Origin: a virus
IMG/VR virus record: IMGVR_UViG_3300043464_000370
Location: 1 to 43,073 of that record
Direction: 5' to 3' (one strand)
DNA: 43,073 nucleotides
The notes beneath the pieces were generated by a model. That model did not search any database, was not told where the DNA came from, and saw only the letters and a program-made list of their open reading frames with translations. This document shows positions 14,482-23,482 of the stretch, piece by piece. Made by a program: the position numbers and the translations under genes. Within the stretch, counting starts at the first letter, position 1; every line of letters starts with the position of its first letter.

Positions 14482-15912
14482 TTAGGTTCCCTTCCAAGTC
14501 TTGTAAAGAGCGGTAGCACCCGTAAGGCCCGCCAGAATTTTCTGCAGATCAGACCCTTCAGGCGGCCTGTCAATCGTAGAGCTCGTTTGCGTAGTGCCGG
14601 TTGAGCTCGCCGGGAACCCGCGAATAATGTCAGACTGGAACGCCAGCTGCTGGTACGGGTACTTCGTCTCTTCTTGATACTGCTGGTAAGCAAGATCAAG
14701 TGCTTTTTGAGCCATGTCTTGTTCTTTCTGACCAACACCGTAAATAGATTCTGCTCCGCGCAGGCCGAGCGTTTGCGCCATCTCGCCGAGTGCGCCTTGT
14801 TGTTGAGCAATAGCGCGGAGGTTGGCCGCATCCTGAGCAGTGAGCTGACCACGGGCACTGCCGATGTCAACTAACCGTGCCGCGTCTTGTCCGGTTAACT
14901 GACCGGTGATTTGACCAATATTAGCCAATTTACTCGCGTCTTGAGCAGTTAACGCACCATACGCTTGACCAATGTCAGCGATACTTACACCGCTCTGCAA
15001 AAGACGCTGCAGATCAGAGGTGCTCAGTTGTCCGGTCGTCTGTCCGGCTTCAAGCAGAGCGCGTTGTTGCGCGCCGCCGAGTTGTCCGGCAGTGCCCGCT
15101 AACTGAGCTTGACGAGCGACGTCTTGACCAAAAATGTCGGCGGCTTGACCGTAACCGGCTTGTAGCGCTTTGGCTTGTTCAGCCAGCACGCCTTCTTGCA
15201 CGTCGCGCAAGGCACGAGCGCCGAACTCACCCATACGTGAGCCGCCAAATTGACCGGCTTTGATAAACTCTTCACCGATCGCCGGGAGAAATTTCTCCTG
15301 CAGCTGCCGCACACCGACATCCGCGATCTGATTGACCACGTTTTTAGTGTACGGGCTCATGTATTGTTCAACAGCGCCGGGGAATGTCTGCGCGGCCTGT
15401 TGTAAGTAAGGTTGAGCTGTCGTTAAGGGTGACATCGCCGTGGCTTGACCCAAGAAAGGTTGAGCCCTCTCAAGAGCGCTACCTTGACCAGCCATTTCAA
15501 TCGGCTTGACACCCTGCATCATCAACGGTTGGGCCGCACCTGCGGCGCTCAATCCGGCAGCTTGACCGAGGTAAGGTTGCGCAGCACCCGCCCCGCTCAT
15601 ACCCTCTGCTTTGCCGAACGCACCCTCGGCAGCTCCGGCGGCGCTTTTACCAGCGGCCTGCCCGAGCGTACCCATTGAAGCACCGAGGAACGGCTGAAAC
15701 GCACCTGCCGCGCCGAGCGTGGCTTGCATTCCTTGTTGTTGAATCGGCGTGAAACCGGCTAGTCGCGGCCCTTCATAGGCGGCGTACGGTTTGTTAGCGA
15801 GGTTTTGCGCCCACGAAACTGTGTTATAAATCGCATCCTGCATCCACGGCGGGGTCTGCGTCGTAACGGTTTGCGAGGTGGTACCGGGAGAGCCTTGCAG
15901 CAAACTAGCCAT
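14482..15912 (-). CDS. Repeat-containing internal virion or tail protein
   Basis: The protein has 476 residues, rich in Ala, Gln and Gly. There are two internal repeat sets: degenerate AQPYLGQAA-type units at about 69-175, and four units of about 18 residues around LTAQDA at about 293-373. Between them, MSPYTKNVVNQIADVGVRQL and AGQFGGSRMGEFGARA (about 185-233) resemble a segment recurring in phage tail-associated proteins. The C-terminus has a YQQYQEETKYPYQQLAFQ helix. It lies among ejection-type proteins. No enzymatic motif is seen. Confidence 0.58.
   Translation of the reverse strand: MASLLQGSPGTTSQTVTTQTPPWMQDAIYNTVSWAQNLANKPYAAYEGPRLAGFTPIQQQGMQATLGAAGAFQPFLGASMGTLGQAAGKSAAGAAEGAFGKAEGMSGAGAAQPYLGQAAGLSAAGAAQPLMMQGVKPIEMAGQGSALERAQPFLGQATAMSPLTTAQPYLQQAAQTFPGAVEQYMSPYTKNVVNQIADVGVRQLQEKFLPAIGEEFIKAGQFGGSRMGEFGARALRDVQEGVLAEQAKALQAGYGQAADIFGQDVARQAQLAGTAGQLGGAQQRALLEAGQTTGQLSTSDLQRLLQSGVSIADIGQAYGALTAQDASKLANIGQITGQLTGQDAARLVDIGSARGQLTAQDAANLRAIAQQQGALGEMAQTLGLRGAESIYGVGQKEQDMAQKALDLAYQQYQEETKYPYQQLAFQSDIIRGFPASSTGTTQTSSTIDRPPEGSDLQKILAGLTGATALYKTWKGT
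14794..15036 (-). repeat. Four tandem units of about 18 codons (LTAQDA repeats)
   Basis: Within the 476-residue protein, successive units carry LSTSDLQRL, LTAQDASKLANIG, LTGQDAARLVDIG and LTAQDAANLRAIA. Units two to four are in register at 18 residues; the first is longer. The pattern suggests stacked helical turns. Confidence 0.6.
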
Positions 15913-15913
15913 G

Positions 15914-18811
15914 TTATTTACCCTTCAAATATTGCAGCGGGGATTTAGCGTTCGGGCTGATACCACCCTTAGCCAGTTGCGCGCCCTTGTGTCTACGTAT
16001 CTCTTGACGGAAACTGTCCATGGCTTTGGCTCCGGCATCAGTTGAACCGTTACCGAGCAGCGCCATGGTCTCCGCGTCAATCACGTATTCACCATCGCTT
16101 AACAACGCAGGAATGAGGTCTTCACGTCCGTCTCCCGGCCCTTTAACCCGGTTACCCATTGACATACCGCCACGCGACATCGGAGCGGGCTGGTACTCTT
16201 CAAGATACTTTAACAGATCAAAGTTTGGGCTGTTAAAGTCCATTGAATTATAGCCCTGCGGCGTTGTCGGCGCAACTGCTTGCGGAGCACCGGCCTCGAG
16301 CGCACGATTTTGTATCTTGTTCCAGTTGCGTGCAGTATAGGTATTCAGGTTCATACCGGCGGCATCGGCTTCGGCTTTAACCTTTTCCCAGTCAATCCAA
16401 GCGCCTGCGCCCGCACTCTTGCGGGGGTCGTAGCCTTCACCACCGGCACCTGTGCCAGCACCCGCGCCGCCGGTACCGCCCAAACCGCTAACGGCTCCGA
16501 GCAGCTTAAGTGCGTTTTCAAGAGTGCCGTATTTGTCGAGTAATTGCTTGAATTTGCTCGGCTCGTTGATTTTCGGTTCGGTAACGTCGACTGGCGTTTT
16601 AGTAGGAATAGTGATCGGAGGGGCAACAAGGTCAACATCTTCAGGACGCTTTCCTTCAACTACTACTTCGTCGAGCGGCGCTTCTGGCACATCGACTTCC
16701 GGCGGGGTGGTCGTTTTCGGGATGTCGAACGGCGGCGCGACCAAATCAAGTTCGGTCGGTCGGTTCGTTTTTACGACAACTTCGTCGAGCGGAGTGTCTG
16801 CAAAGGCCGGTTTATCGTAAAAGTCAATTTGACTGCTGAGATCCGGCACATTCAACGACAGATCGACTTCTGCCGGTCGTTGGGCCTCAACGGTAACTTG
16901 CTCCAGCTCCGGATAGTACTCGGCCGGTGCACGGGTGTTCAACACATCCGGCACATTAGAGATAAAGTTAGGTACACCGGCGAAAAGGTCTAACTCAGTC
17001 GGTTTGCTGGCCCGAATCACGAGTTCTTCAATATCGTCTGGTGTGATTTGTTCATCAATAAGAGGCTTTTTGTAACCAGCGCTGGCGAGCTGTTGACTAA
17101 GCGCGGGCCACGCTCCCGCGTAAATGTCTAATTTCGGTAGAGCGTCCGTAGCAATTCTAAATGTACCGGCAAAATCATCCGGCTCTTGCTGCTGCTCTGG
17201 TTGCTGTTCCTGCTGCGCCTCGCGCTGCTCGAGCTCTTGCTGCTCTTGAATCTGACGCTCACTGAGGATATCTTGTACACCTTGCGCACCGGTGCTAGCA
17301 AGCAACGTGTTAACGTCGATAGGCGCACCTTTACGGAGAGACTGAACTACAATCTCTTCAAGATCCGGTGGCACATTTGCGGTGGCTTGAGCCTGCTCAA
17401 GAGGTCCGCGTTGTGTAGCCTGTCGAGCTTGTTCTAATTGTTGCTCCGGGATATCAACGCCTTGCGCTGCGAGTTGGTTAAGCACACTGCCGGTAACTGA
17501 GCCGATGACACTTTGAGCAAGGTTCGGTGCCGCTTGTCGGGCAGCCGTTACAACAATTTCAGCTAATGCGCTCGGCGCTACACCGGATGAAACCGCGTTC
17601 GCCGCCGCGTCAGCAGCCGCCGTCGCAGCTCTAGATGCGGTTGTTGTTACCCCGGTGAGCTGGTCAATGCCCGGAGACAATCCGGCTTTAACCGCCTCGC
17701 CGACTTTCATGCCGACGCCGGTTAGCGCGGCAGATGTCAAAGCGGCTTTTAAGTTACCACCGCTAGTCACGTATTTTTGCGCACCAGAGATCGCCATTGC
17801 TGCCGGAATACCAATACCGGTTGCTGCGAGACCCGCCGCGACCAAATCACCGATAATGCCAATGGTCGGATCCGGGCGGGCGATCAATGCAGCACGAGGG
17901 TCAACAAATCCAACTTCATCATCACCCAAGGCTGCGAGGCTTTCTTCGATACCTTTGTCTAAAATGAACATGTTCCCTTCGCCATACCGCTTGATGTACT
18001 CATCCTGCGGAATGGCTTCGTAGAACTTCTTGATCTCGTCCTTCGTCATCGGGCCGCGCATGTAACGCATCAGCTCCGGATTGACGATATTCTCAAAGAA
18101 TTGACCCTCGCCCGCATCTTCCGCGGCGACGGCAACGTCGAATGCGCCCTTGAAATCGTTCTTTTTAAGTCTGTCACTGATTTCTTGCAGAGTGTTCTGC
18201 CGAGCGCCGTACACCTCGCCGATTTGCTCTTGGCTAGCAGAGAGGTCGGCCTCGGACACACCGGCTTGTTTAGCAACATCAGCCATAGACAACTGCGCCA
18301 ACGGAGACACAGCTGCTTTGTTCGCGTCATATTGAGCCGCGATTTTATCCGCTTCTTCTCGTGTGAGACCGAGCTGTTCGAGTGATAACTGTGCCGCCGG
18401 GGTTGCTCGGACGTTGCGATTCTCGGTGATCGGCAAACCACCTTCAAGGTTACCAAGGCTGAACCCGCGGCCATAAGCGATCGGCTCGAGCTTACCAGTG
18501 TCTCCGAGCATGCCAAATGCTCGGGACATAGCGTCGTAATCAATGCCGGTGCTCTCGGGAGCGGTCGCACCTTCCACAAAAATGTTCGGCCCGGCAGCCG
18601 GTTGACCACTGCTCTCAGCCAACCAATCAAGATACTCCCGTTCAGTGACGAGGCCATCTTCATAGAGTTGCTGCATCAACGGTTTGTCGCTACCACCCGG
18701 AAGCGCAAAGTCCAAGTCAACCGGCGCTGATACACCCACGGCACCGCCATCAGCGTAACCTTTGACAAACTCGTCAAGGGTGAGCGGTCGGCTGAGAGGA
18801 AAAGTATCCAT
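15914..18811 (-). CDS. Large structural protein with TonB-box-like repeats
   Basis: The protein has 965 residues. The N-terminal 300 residues are mixed helical. A hydrophobic Ala/Gly-rich zone follows (about 316-450, including LVAAGLAATGIGIPAAMAIS), then a Gln/Glu-rich linker (520-545). Residues 418-723 contain six motifs of the form E-[ILV]-V-[VI]-x-x-x-[RK], including a perfect EIVVTA at 418-423. The last four are followed by ELDL or VDL segments. A glycine linker (about 775-792) leads to a C-terminal domain with LLSDGEYVIDAETMALLGNG and a KSPLQYL end, seen in other phage tail-region proteins. It is probably a virion protein; the exact role is unknown. Confidence 0.6.
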   Translation of the reverse strand: MDTFPLSRPLTLDEFVKGYADGGAVGVSAPVDLDFALPGGSDKPLMQQLYEDGLVTEREYLDWLAESSGQPAAGPNIFVEGATAPESTGIDYDAMSRAFGMLGDTGKLEPIAYGRGFSLGNLEGGLPITENRNVRATPAAQLSLEQLGLTREEADKIAAQYDANKAAVSPLAQLSMADVAKQAGVSEADLSASQEQIGEVYGARQNTLQEISDRLKKNDFKGAFDVAVAAEDAGEGQFFENIVNPELMRYMRGPMTKDEIKKFYEAIPQDEYIKRYGEGNMFILDKGIEESLAALGDDEVGFVDPRAALIARPDPTIGIIGDLVAAGLAATGIGIPAAMAISGAQKYVTSGGNLKAALTSAALTGVGMKVGEAVKAGLSPGIDQLTGVTTTASRAATAAADAAANAVSSGVAPSALAEIVVTAARQAAPNLAQSVIGSVTGSVLNQLAAQGVDIPEQQLEQARQATQRGPLEQAQATANVPPDLEEIVVQSLRKGAPIDVNTLLASTGAQGVQDILSERQIQEQQELEQREAQQEQQPEQQQEPDDFAGTFRIATDALPKLDIYAGAWPALSQQLASAGYKKPLIDEQITPDDIEELVIRASKPTELDLFAGVPNFISNVPDVLNTRAPAEYYPELEQVTVEAQRPAEVDLSLNVPDLSSQIDFYDKPAFADTPLDEVVVKTNRPTELDLVAPPFDIPKTTTPPEVDVPEAPLDEVVVEGKRPEDVDLVAPPITIPTKTPVDVTEPKINEPSKFKQLLDKYGTLENALKLLGAVSGLGGTGGAGAGTGAGGEGYDPRKSAGAGAWIDWEKVKAEADAAGMNLNTYTARNWNKIQNRALEAGAPQAVAPTTPQGYNSMDFNSPNFDLLKYLEEYQPAPMSRGGMSMGNRVKGPGDGREDLIPALLSDGEYVIDAETMALLGNGSTDAGAKAMDSFRQEIRRHKGAQLAKGGISPNAKSPLQYLKGK
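16643..17560 (-). repeat. Six degenerate E-V-V motifs in the 965-residue protein
   Basis: Motif positions in the protein are 418-425 (EIVVTAAR), 486-493 (EIVVQSLR), 596-603 (ELVIRASK), 637-645 (EQVTVEAQR), 677-684 (EVVVKTNR) and 715-722 (EVVVEGKR). The last four are each followed by Pro and then ELDL or VDL. The spacing is irregular, so this looks like a diverged repeat rather than a recent duplication. Confidence 0.6.
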
Positions 18812-18818
18812 GTTTCAC

Positions 18819-19052
18819 CTAATCCAACATTTCGTAAAAACGCATCGCCCATTCACGCCAGTCAGTATAACCGTACGGAGACGGCGGATTTTGTTGCGAT
18901 ATACCGTTAATGCTAATTATACCTGCTGCCCAGCTTTGCCACTCACTTGTATCTTGCAACTGAGCGATTGGACCATAATTTTCAAGATCAAAAACCGTGA
19001 AGTCTGCCCAGTCTCGCAGTTCAACGAACCGTGGATCGGTGAGTCGACTCAC
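18819..19052 (-). CDS. Small hypothetical protein after the tail hub
   Basis: Seventy-seven residues from a GTG start that overlaps the tail-hub stop (GTGA). It has a helical N-terminus (DPRFVELRDWADFTVFDLEN) and a C-terminal WREWAMRFYEMLD helix joined by a polar stretch with QNPPSPYGYTDW. It is aromatic-rich and has no known motif. The overlap suggests it is made in proportion to the hub protein and may be a small tail component or assembly factor. Confidence 0.55.
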   Translation of the reverse strand: MSRLTDPRFVELRDWADFTVFDLENYGPIAQLQDTSEWQSWAAGIISINGISQQNPPSPYGYTDWREWAMRFYEMLD

Positions 19053-20665
19053 GAGGCTACCTCGCCGAGCACCGTACCGGTGGCCGGTTCAACGTGAGCA
19101 ATACATTGACCCATTTGATAGTCACCGTTTACGGTGTTGCTCTCAAATACGAAGCGCAGCTCGCGCCGTATTTCACGGAAATAAACTAACTGTTCTTGCG
19201 GAGTAGACGGAGTCGCATAAATCGTTTGCGGGTCGCTCGTCACTTCACCAGCTTTAGCGTTTGCTCGGCCCGTAATTTGAACCGTCATGTTCTCACTTTG
19301 AACAAAATCAGGCTCAATATACTCGACACGCATAGCCATGTTCTGCGGGTTGTTTGGCGAGGCTACTAAGGATATATCTGCAGTCTCAAAATATGACCGC
19401 ACAGGTGAAACGGTCGCACCTTCAATTTTGTTCGCGCCGAACTCATGCTGCCAAACGGTGAAGTAAACTGGGTCGTTGATGACGCGATTGTCGCCGTTTT
19501 CTGTGATGCGGTTGTCGCTCGCCTCAGTGATACGATTACCGACTTCGGTGACCGAAGCGGCTCCCACCATGATAGGTGAGTTAAACACCTGCGCGTACTG
19601 ACCGACAGTTCGACCGCTATCCGGTAACACCGTGTCGTACCACGTATTCTCACGCACGTTATAAATCACAGCATGGGTGCACTCGGTTGCGTTACCGAAC
19701 GGGAAGCACCACCAAATCTCACCCCAGCGGGGAATCTTGACAGCGAATACTTTTTCACGCTGGTCAAAATTAAGATTGTCATAAAACCAGTTCAGGTTCA
19801 AATTGTTCGGCACTTCACGCACCACACCGTTGAACATGAGGAACCGGTCTACACCACACCAAAAATAAATACCGTCATATTCAATCACGCTCTGTGACGA
19901 CAGTATTGATGTTTGGGAAGTGATAGTGTCAAACTGAAATACCGGCGCGCCACCTACAAAAGAAGCGCGCACGAGTGCGTTCAGGGACCAGAAAAGCCCA
20001 GCAGGAGCATTACCCGCACCAGCGCGTAACGGCAGTGCTTTGACAATTTTTTGGCTAGTTATGCGAGCGTTACCTGAACCGCTACCGCTCCAATCCTCAG
20101 GAAATCCGGGCCGGTTCCATTGCACAAACCCGTCGCTGCCGTAAGCGAAGACGTATGGATCAAGAACGACAATACCGCCCGATACTGTAACCGCGGGTAC
20201 AAGGGTTAAAGGTGCCGTACCATTGTCATACCCGATGTACAAAGCACCGTTGTCGTCGTTTGATATGTCGTCAAGATTCTTGGCGGCGTGTGCTAGAATC
20301 TCGTTTTGATCGTTCGTGGTGTTGTACGCAACGTCAAAAGTCCATACTACGTCTTCGTTGCTGACATATCCAGCAGGAGTACGGTCAGTGATCGGTGAGG
20401 CTTGAGCGCTTTTATTTAACGTAAATCGCGATATGCCGAACGAGTTACCTATGTGAACATAAGTTAACGCATCATGATTGTGCGTATGAATACCGCGAGC
20501 CAACCCGCCAATATTCTGCGTTAGCAATCGGTAGCCGCCGATTTTGCGAGGCAATCCGCGTTGGAAACGAACCCACTGGCCGTCAACGTAGTTGTTACCC
20601 TCGAACCTCGTTCCGTCCCGCTTAATACCGGGTTCGGAACGAATGATCATCGGCTGCAAAGGCAT
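19049..20665 (-). CDS. Tail hub/head-closure protein, P22 gp10-like
   Basis: The protein has 538 residues. The opening MIIRSEPGIKRDGTRFEGNN and WVRFQRGLPRKIGGY is the usual start of P22 gp10-like tail accessory proteins, which close the head below the adaptor and build the tail hub. The rest is beta-rich with repeating W/F-containing strands (VWTFDVAYN, VQWNRPGFPEDW, GIYFWCGVDRFLMFNG, IWWCFPFGN, AVIYNVRENTWY), as expected for a propeller. Its one-base overlap (TGATG) with the preceding fibre gene and its place beside an adaptor gene support the call. Confidence 0.68.
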   Translation of the reverse strand: MPLQPMIIRSEPGIKRDGTRFEGNNYVDGQWVRFQRGLPRKIGGYRLLTQNIGGLARGIHTHNHDALTYVHIGNSFGISRFTLNKSAQASPITDRTPAGYVSNEDVVWTFDVAYNTTNDQNEILAHAAKNLDDISNDDNGALYIGYDNGTAPLTLVPAVTVSGGIVVLDPYVFAYGSDGFVQWNRPGFPEDWSGSGSGNARITSQKIVKALPLRAGAGNAPAGLFWSLNALVRASFVGGAPVFQFDTITSQTSILSSQSVIEYDGIYFWCGVDRFLMFNGVVREVPNNLNLNWFYDNLNFDQREKVFAVKIPRWGEIWWCFPFGNATECTHAVIYNVRENTWYDTVLPDSGRTVGQYAQVFNSPIMVGAASVTEVGNRITEASDNRITENGDNRVINDPVYFTVWQHEFGANKIEGATVSPVRSYFETADISLVASPNNPQNMAMRVEYIEPDFVQSENMTVQITGRANAKAGEVTSDPQTIYATPSTPQEQLVYFREIRRELRFVFESNTVNGDYQMGQCIAHVEPATGTVLGEVAS

Positions 20666-21861
20666 CAGTAGGTTCCACCCTTGATCGGGTCAAGGTCGAG
20701 CGCGATTTGAGCTGCTGCCGGGTTCGCCGCGATGAACACTGCGTCGCCGACAGACGTCGCTCCGAGTGCCGTGCGCGCACCGCTCGCCGTAGTAGCACCG
20801 GTGCCGCCCTGCGCAATCGTTACGGGTAGGGAGATCGTGTTCGTGTCGGCGTCGACAACATTCGTGCCGTCGCAGTAGAAAATAGCTCTTGAGTTCTGAG
20901 CAATCAACACGCCGGGGCTCGCTTGGCCTGCGGTGCGAACACCCAGCGTAAACGAACCTGTCGTGTTGTTAGTAATCCAATACTGTTGCACCGTAGAAGG
21001 CACGATAATTTCACGATTACCAGTAAGAGCACCGGTAAACACGTAAGCTGTGTAATTAAGTTCGTTAGTAGCAAGCGTATAGTTACCGCTTCCAGCTACA
21101 TTGATAGTCAACAGCGTAAACGCATACGCGGAGCTACGACCATAACCTACGGTGTAAAACTGCGTACCGTTAGAAACGATAATAGCCGAGTCACCCGGCG
21201 CAAGTGTTAAAGTGGTTGCGCCGTTAATGAGCTCTGAGCTGTTCGGGTCAACGGTTAAATCACCGGTGCCCGCGTTACGCACCATAACGAACCAGTCGTT
21301 ACCGAGCGTAGCGGCGGCAGTGATAGCAAGCGTACCGAGACCGCTCGTCCACACAATCGTGCTCGCTCGGTCAGCCGCGCCAGCGGTGTATGTGGTGCTG
21401 ATTTGCGTAACCGGTGACGACTGGTTAAGCGTGGTAGCAATCGCTTTGATGCCGTACCCGGCCAGCGCAGCGGCGCTAGCGGCGGCGGTCGACGCACCAA
21501 ACTGAAATGATCGCCACGTACCGTTAACGGTCGCATTACTCGTCAAATAAACCTGAAACGTCTGGCCAGAAGCGACGGTGCAAATAACATTGCCACCGTT
21601 ATCAGCGACGTTGAAAGAGTTCGCACTGATGTTGTTAAACAGCGCCGACTGACCGTTTGAACCTTCCGCTGCGCTTGGCATACGGATTGTGTAACCAGCA
21701 GACGTCGCGGTGACGTCCATAATATCGGCGACGATGTTAGTTGTGGCAGAGGTCTCAAGCGGCCAGTCTAACGTGACGTTTGCCGAAAGCGTAATCGCCC
21801 GGTAAGACAGTTGGCTTGGGTAAATGTTTTGCCCGCCAAAAACATTGGTGTACGTCGTCAT
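20665..21861 (-). CDS. Tail fibre/spike protein
   Basis: The protein has 398 residues, rich in Thr, Ser, Ala and Gly, with long beta-strand periodicity. The C-terminal part contains PVTIAQGGTGATTASGARTA followed by LGATSVGDAVFIAANPAAAQ, a segment common in phage tail fibres. It ends in GGTY, as does the other fibre at 26101-28395. It lies between the adaptor and the hub. No depolymerase motif is seen. It probably contributes to receptor binding or to the fibre attachment site. Confidence 0.68.
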   Translation of the reverse strand: MTTYTNVFGGQNIYPSQLSYRAITLSANVTLDWPLETSATTNIVADIMDVTATSAGYTIRMPSAAEGSNGQSALFNNISANSFNVADNGGNVICTVASGQTFQVYLTSNATVNGTWRSFQFGASTAAASAAALAGYGIKAIATTLNQSSPVTQISTTYTAGAADRASTIVWTSGLGTLAITAAATLGNDWFVMVRNAGTGDLTVDPNSSELINGATTLTLAPGDSAIIVSNGTQFYTVGYGRSSAYAFTLLTINVAGSGNYTLATNELNYTAYVFTGALTGNREIIVPSTVQQYWITNNTTGSFTLGVRTAGQASPGVLIAQNSRAIFYCDGTNVVDADTNTISLPVTIAQGGTGATTASGARTALGATSVGDAVFIAANPAAAQIALDLDPIKGGTY

Positions 21862-21864
21862 TTA

Positions 21865-22512
21865 TCAAACCTCATTCCGGGTCGCCGACCGGTCGAGTAT
21901 CTTAGCCAAATCTTCTCCGTTCAGAGCAGAGATGGCCCGGTCGTAATACATTTGCCACAGTTGAACTCGCTGATCATCTTTAATGAACGGAGTAGCTTCG
22001 ACTAACGAGGCATAAAGCAGCGCGTTAGGAGCAAATTCGCTCAGCCAGTTAGTCTCAGTCGAGTCATCTAGCAGCGGGGGGAGTTCATAATACAATACTT
22101 CCATCGGATACGCTGCGTCCGGAGTCGGCGCAAGGATCCAATGACGGTAATCATAATCTGCGTAAAACTCTGGCGTCTCGGTCTGCGACTCATCAGGCCA
22201 GTAGTTACGGATATATTCGTATGAACGCGAGAACACCGGCGTGCGCGTATTGTTAGTCACGCCCGTGCCGATGTTCATGCTGATAGTTTCACGCCAGCGA
22301 TCCGGTTTAGGGTAAACCGCCAATCCGGCTTGGAGGTTCGTAACCACTACGGTCTGGAATCCTTGTAACTTCAATTCACGTGCGATTCTACGCTCGGCTA
22401 ACGTGATTAGCCGAGGGATCTGCTCGTAAACGATAGGGTCGGTAACGCTACCGCGCTCAAGGTAGTTGCGGATGTCTGACTTCAGACTTGTGTAAGTCAT
22501 TGCTGCGGGCAT
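21865..22512 (-). CDS. Adaptor (head-to-tail connector) protein
   Basis: The protein has 215 residues. The N-terminus YTSLKSDIRNYLERG followed by DPIVYEQIPRLITLAERRIA is helical, then beta segments (YPKPDRWRETISMNI, PMEVLYYELPPLL). The C-terminal helix LYASLVEATPFIKDDQRVQLW is typical of podovirus adaptor proteins that bind beneath the portal. It begins within the lysozyme stop (TAATG). Together with the 328-residue connector at 28700-29686, the phage has two adaptor-like proteins. Confidence 0.6.
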   Translation of the reverse strand: MPAAMTYTSLKSDIRNYLERGSVTDPIVYEQIPRLITLAERRIARELKLQGFQTVVVTNLQAGLAVYPKPDRWRETISMNIGTGVTNNTRTPVFSRSYEYIRNYWPDESQTETPEFYADYDYRHWILAPTPDAAYPMEVLYYELPPLLDDSTETNWLSEFAPNALLYASLVEATPFIKDDQRVQLWQMYYDRAISALNGEDLAKILDRSATRNEV

Positions 22513-23000
22513 TACGCAACTCCAGTTAAATACAACGCTCGCTCGTCGTTACGACGTTTGACTAATCCCGGCAGAACACGACCCGCCGCTTTAGTCCATT
22601 TTAAAAATTCGTCAGCTGCTTCTTCAAACTCGCCGCGGTTAGTTTTCATACGGAGCGAAGATCGCTGCAAATTTCCTAACCCGACGTTAAACGCAAAAGA
22701 TACGAGAGCATCAAAGACTCCCTGACGGCCAACAGCAGCAGGGCAAAGTCGAACCACACCACGCTCAAACCGGCCAAGGTCTTGAGCAAGTAAAGAGTCC
22801 ACCTCGTCCGTCGTGAGGACGCGAGCCCAGCCTGCGGGTATCGGTAAATTTTTACGCTCTTCATACTTTACCGCGGTATGGCTCGGGTCAATCACATGAC
22901 CTACGCCGACCGTCCACAAAAGAGCCGGGCAGCGGTAAGGCTTAGTCCTCACTCCTTCGTGGTGCTTTATCATTTGAATTGCGGCCTGACTGACTTTCAC
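22512..23000 (-). CDS. Endolysin, GH24 lysozyme (muramidase)
   Basis: The start at GTG 23000 gives 162 residues, makes a GTGA overlap with the holin and puts the catalytic region at the usual distance from the N-terminus; ATG 23030 is the alternative. The catalytic triad is E15 (KHHEGVR), C24 (PYRC) and T30 (LLWTVGVGH). This is the Glu-8-(Asp/Cys)-5-Thr pattern of GH24 endolysins, with Cys in place of Asp. It cleaves peptidoglycan glycan strands at lysis. No signal-anchor segment is seen at the N-terminus, so it likely relies on the holin. Confidence 0.88.
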   Translation of the reverse strand: MKVSQAAIQMIKHHEGVRTKPYRCPALLWTVGVGHVIDPSHTAVKYEERKNLPIPAGWARVLTTDEVDSLLAQDLGRFERGVVRLCPAAVGRQGVFDALVSFAFNVGLGNLQRSSLRMKTNRGEFEEAADEFLKWTKAAGRVLPGLVKRRNDERALYLTGVA

Positions 23001-23482
23001 TTCTTGCCAAAAGCCTGAGTCCCAAACCAAAAGGCAATGATAGATGACAAAATCAACATTTCATCATCTGAAAATACTTCTGCCATTGCGGCGGCAAACG
23101 GCACGCCCGTGTTGTAGGCGTACCAGACTCCGGCAATATTGATGGCGACTAGCTCTAACACGAAAATATACGTCACAACCGGACGAACGCTGGCGCGGAG
23201 GTTAATCATCCACTGCGACGCGCCTTTGCCAATTTCCATGTCGTGCTGGTACAAAGCCACACGCTCTTCGGCTGCGGACTGCACCTGAACCTGCTCCAGT
23301 TTGATCTCTTCTACCCGTGCCTGAGCAATGAAGCCTCGTTCGGCCAGCGCCAACTCGCGCTCCTTCTGGGCAGCGACCAAGGCTAACTCATGTTTCTTGT
23401 CCTGCCGGTCTTGGAAGATTTGCAGGATCTTGGGAAGCCCACCCGCAAGGAAGGACAGAAACGTACTAATCATTGTCATCAT
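22997..23482 (-). CDS. Holin, 3TM-holin type
   Basis: The start at ATG 23482 is favoured: GGAGGA is 7 bases upstream and the overlap with the sulfotransferase stop is ATGA. It gives 161 residues. An N-terminal hydrophobic/amphipathic helix (4-21) is followed by a long charged coiled coil (25-85). Then comes WMINLRASVRPVVTYIFVLE, with a membrane helix at about 102-122 and another at about 141-158, ending FWFGTQAFGKK. This layout matches the phage/GTA three-TM holin family. It lies directly before the lysozyme and would time membrane permeabilisation. Confidence 0.78.
   Translation of the reverse strand: MMTMISTFLSFLAGGLPKILQIFQDRQDKKHELALVAAQKERELALAERGFIAQARVEEIKLEQVQVQSAAEERVALYQHDMEIGKGASQWMINLRASVRPVVTYIFVLELVAINIAGVWYAYNTGVPFAAAMAEVFSDDEMLILSSIIAFWFGTQAFGKK

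Noticed and set aside
15914-18811. The possibility that the EIVVTA motif marks a TonB-dependent receptor gene.
   Set aside because: There is no signal peptide, plug or beta-barrel pattern, and the neighbours are phage structural genes; only the short motif is shared.
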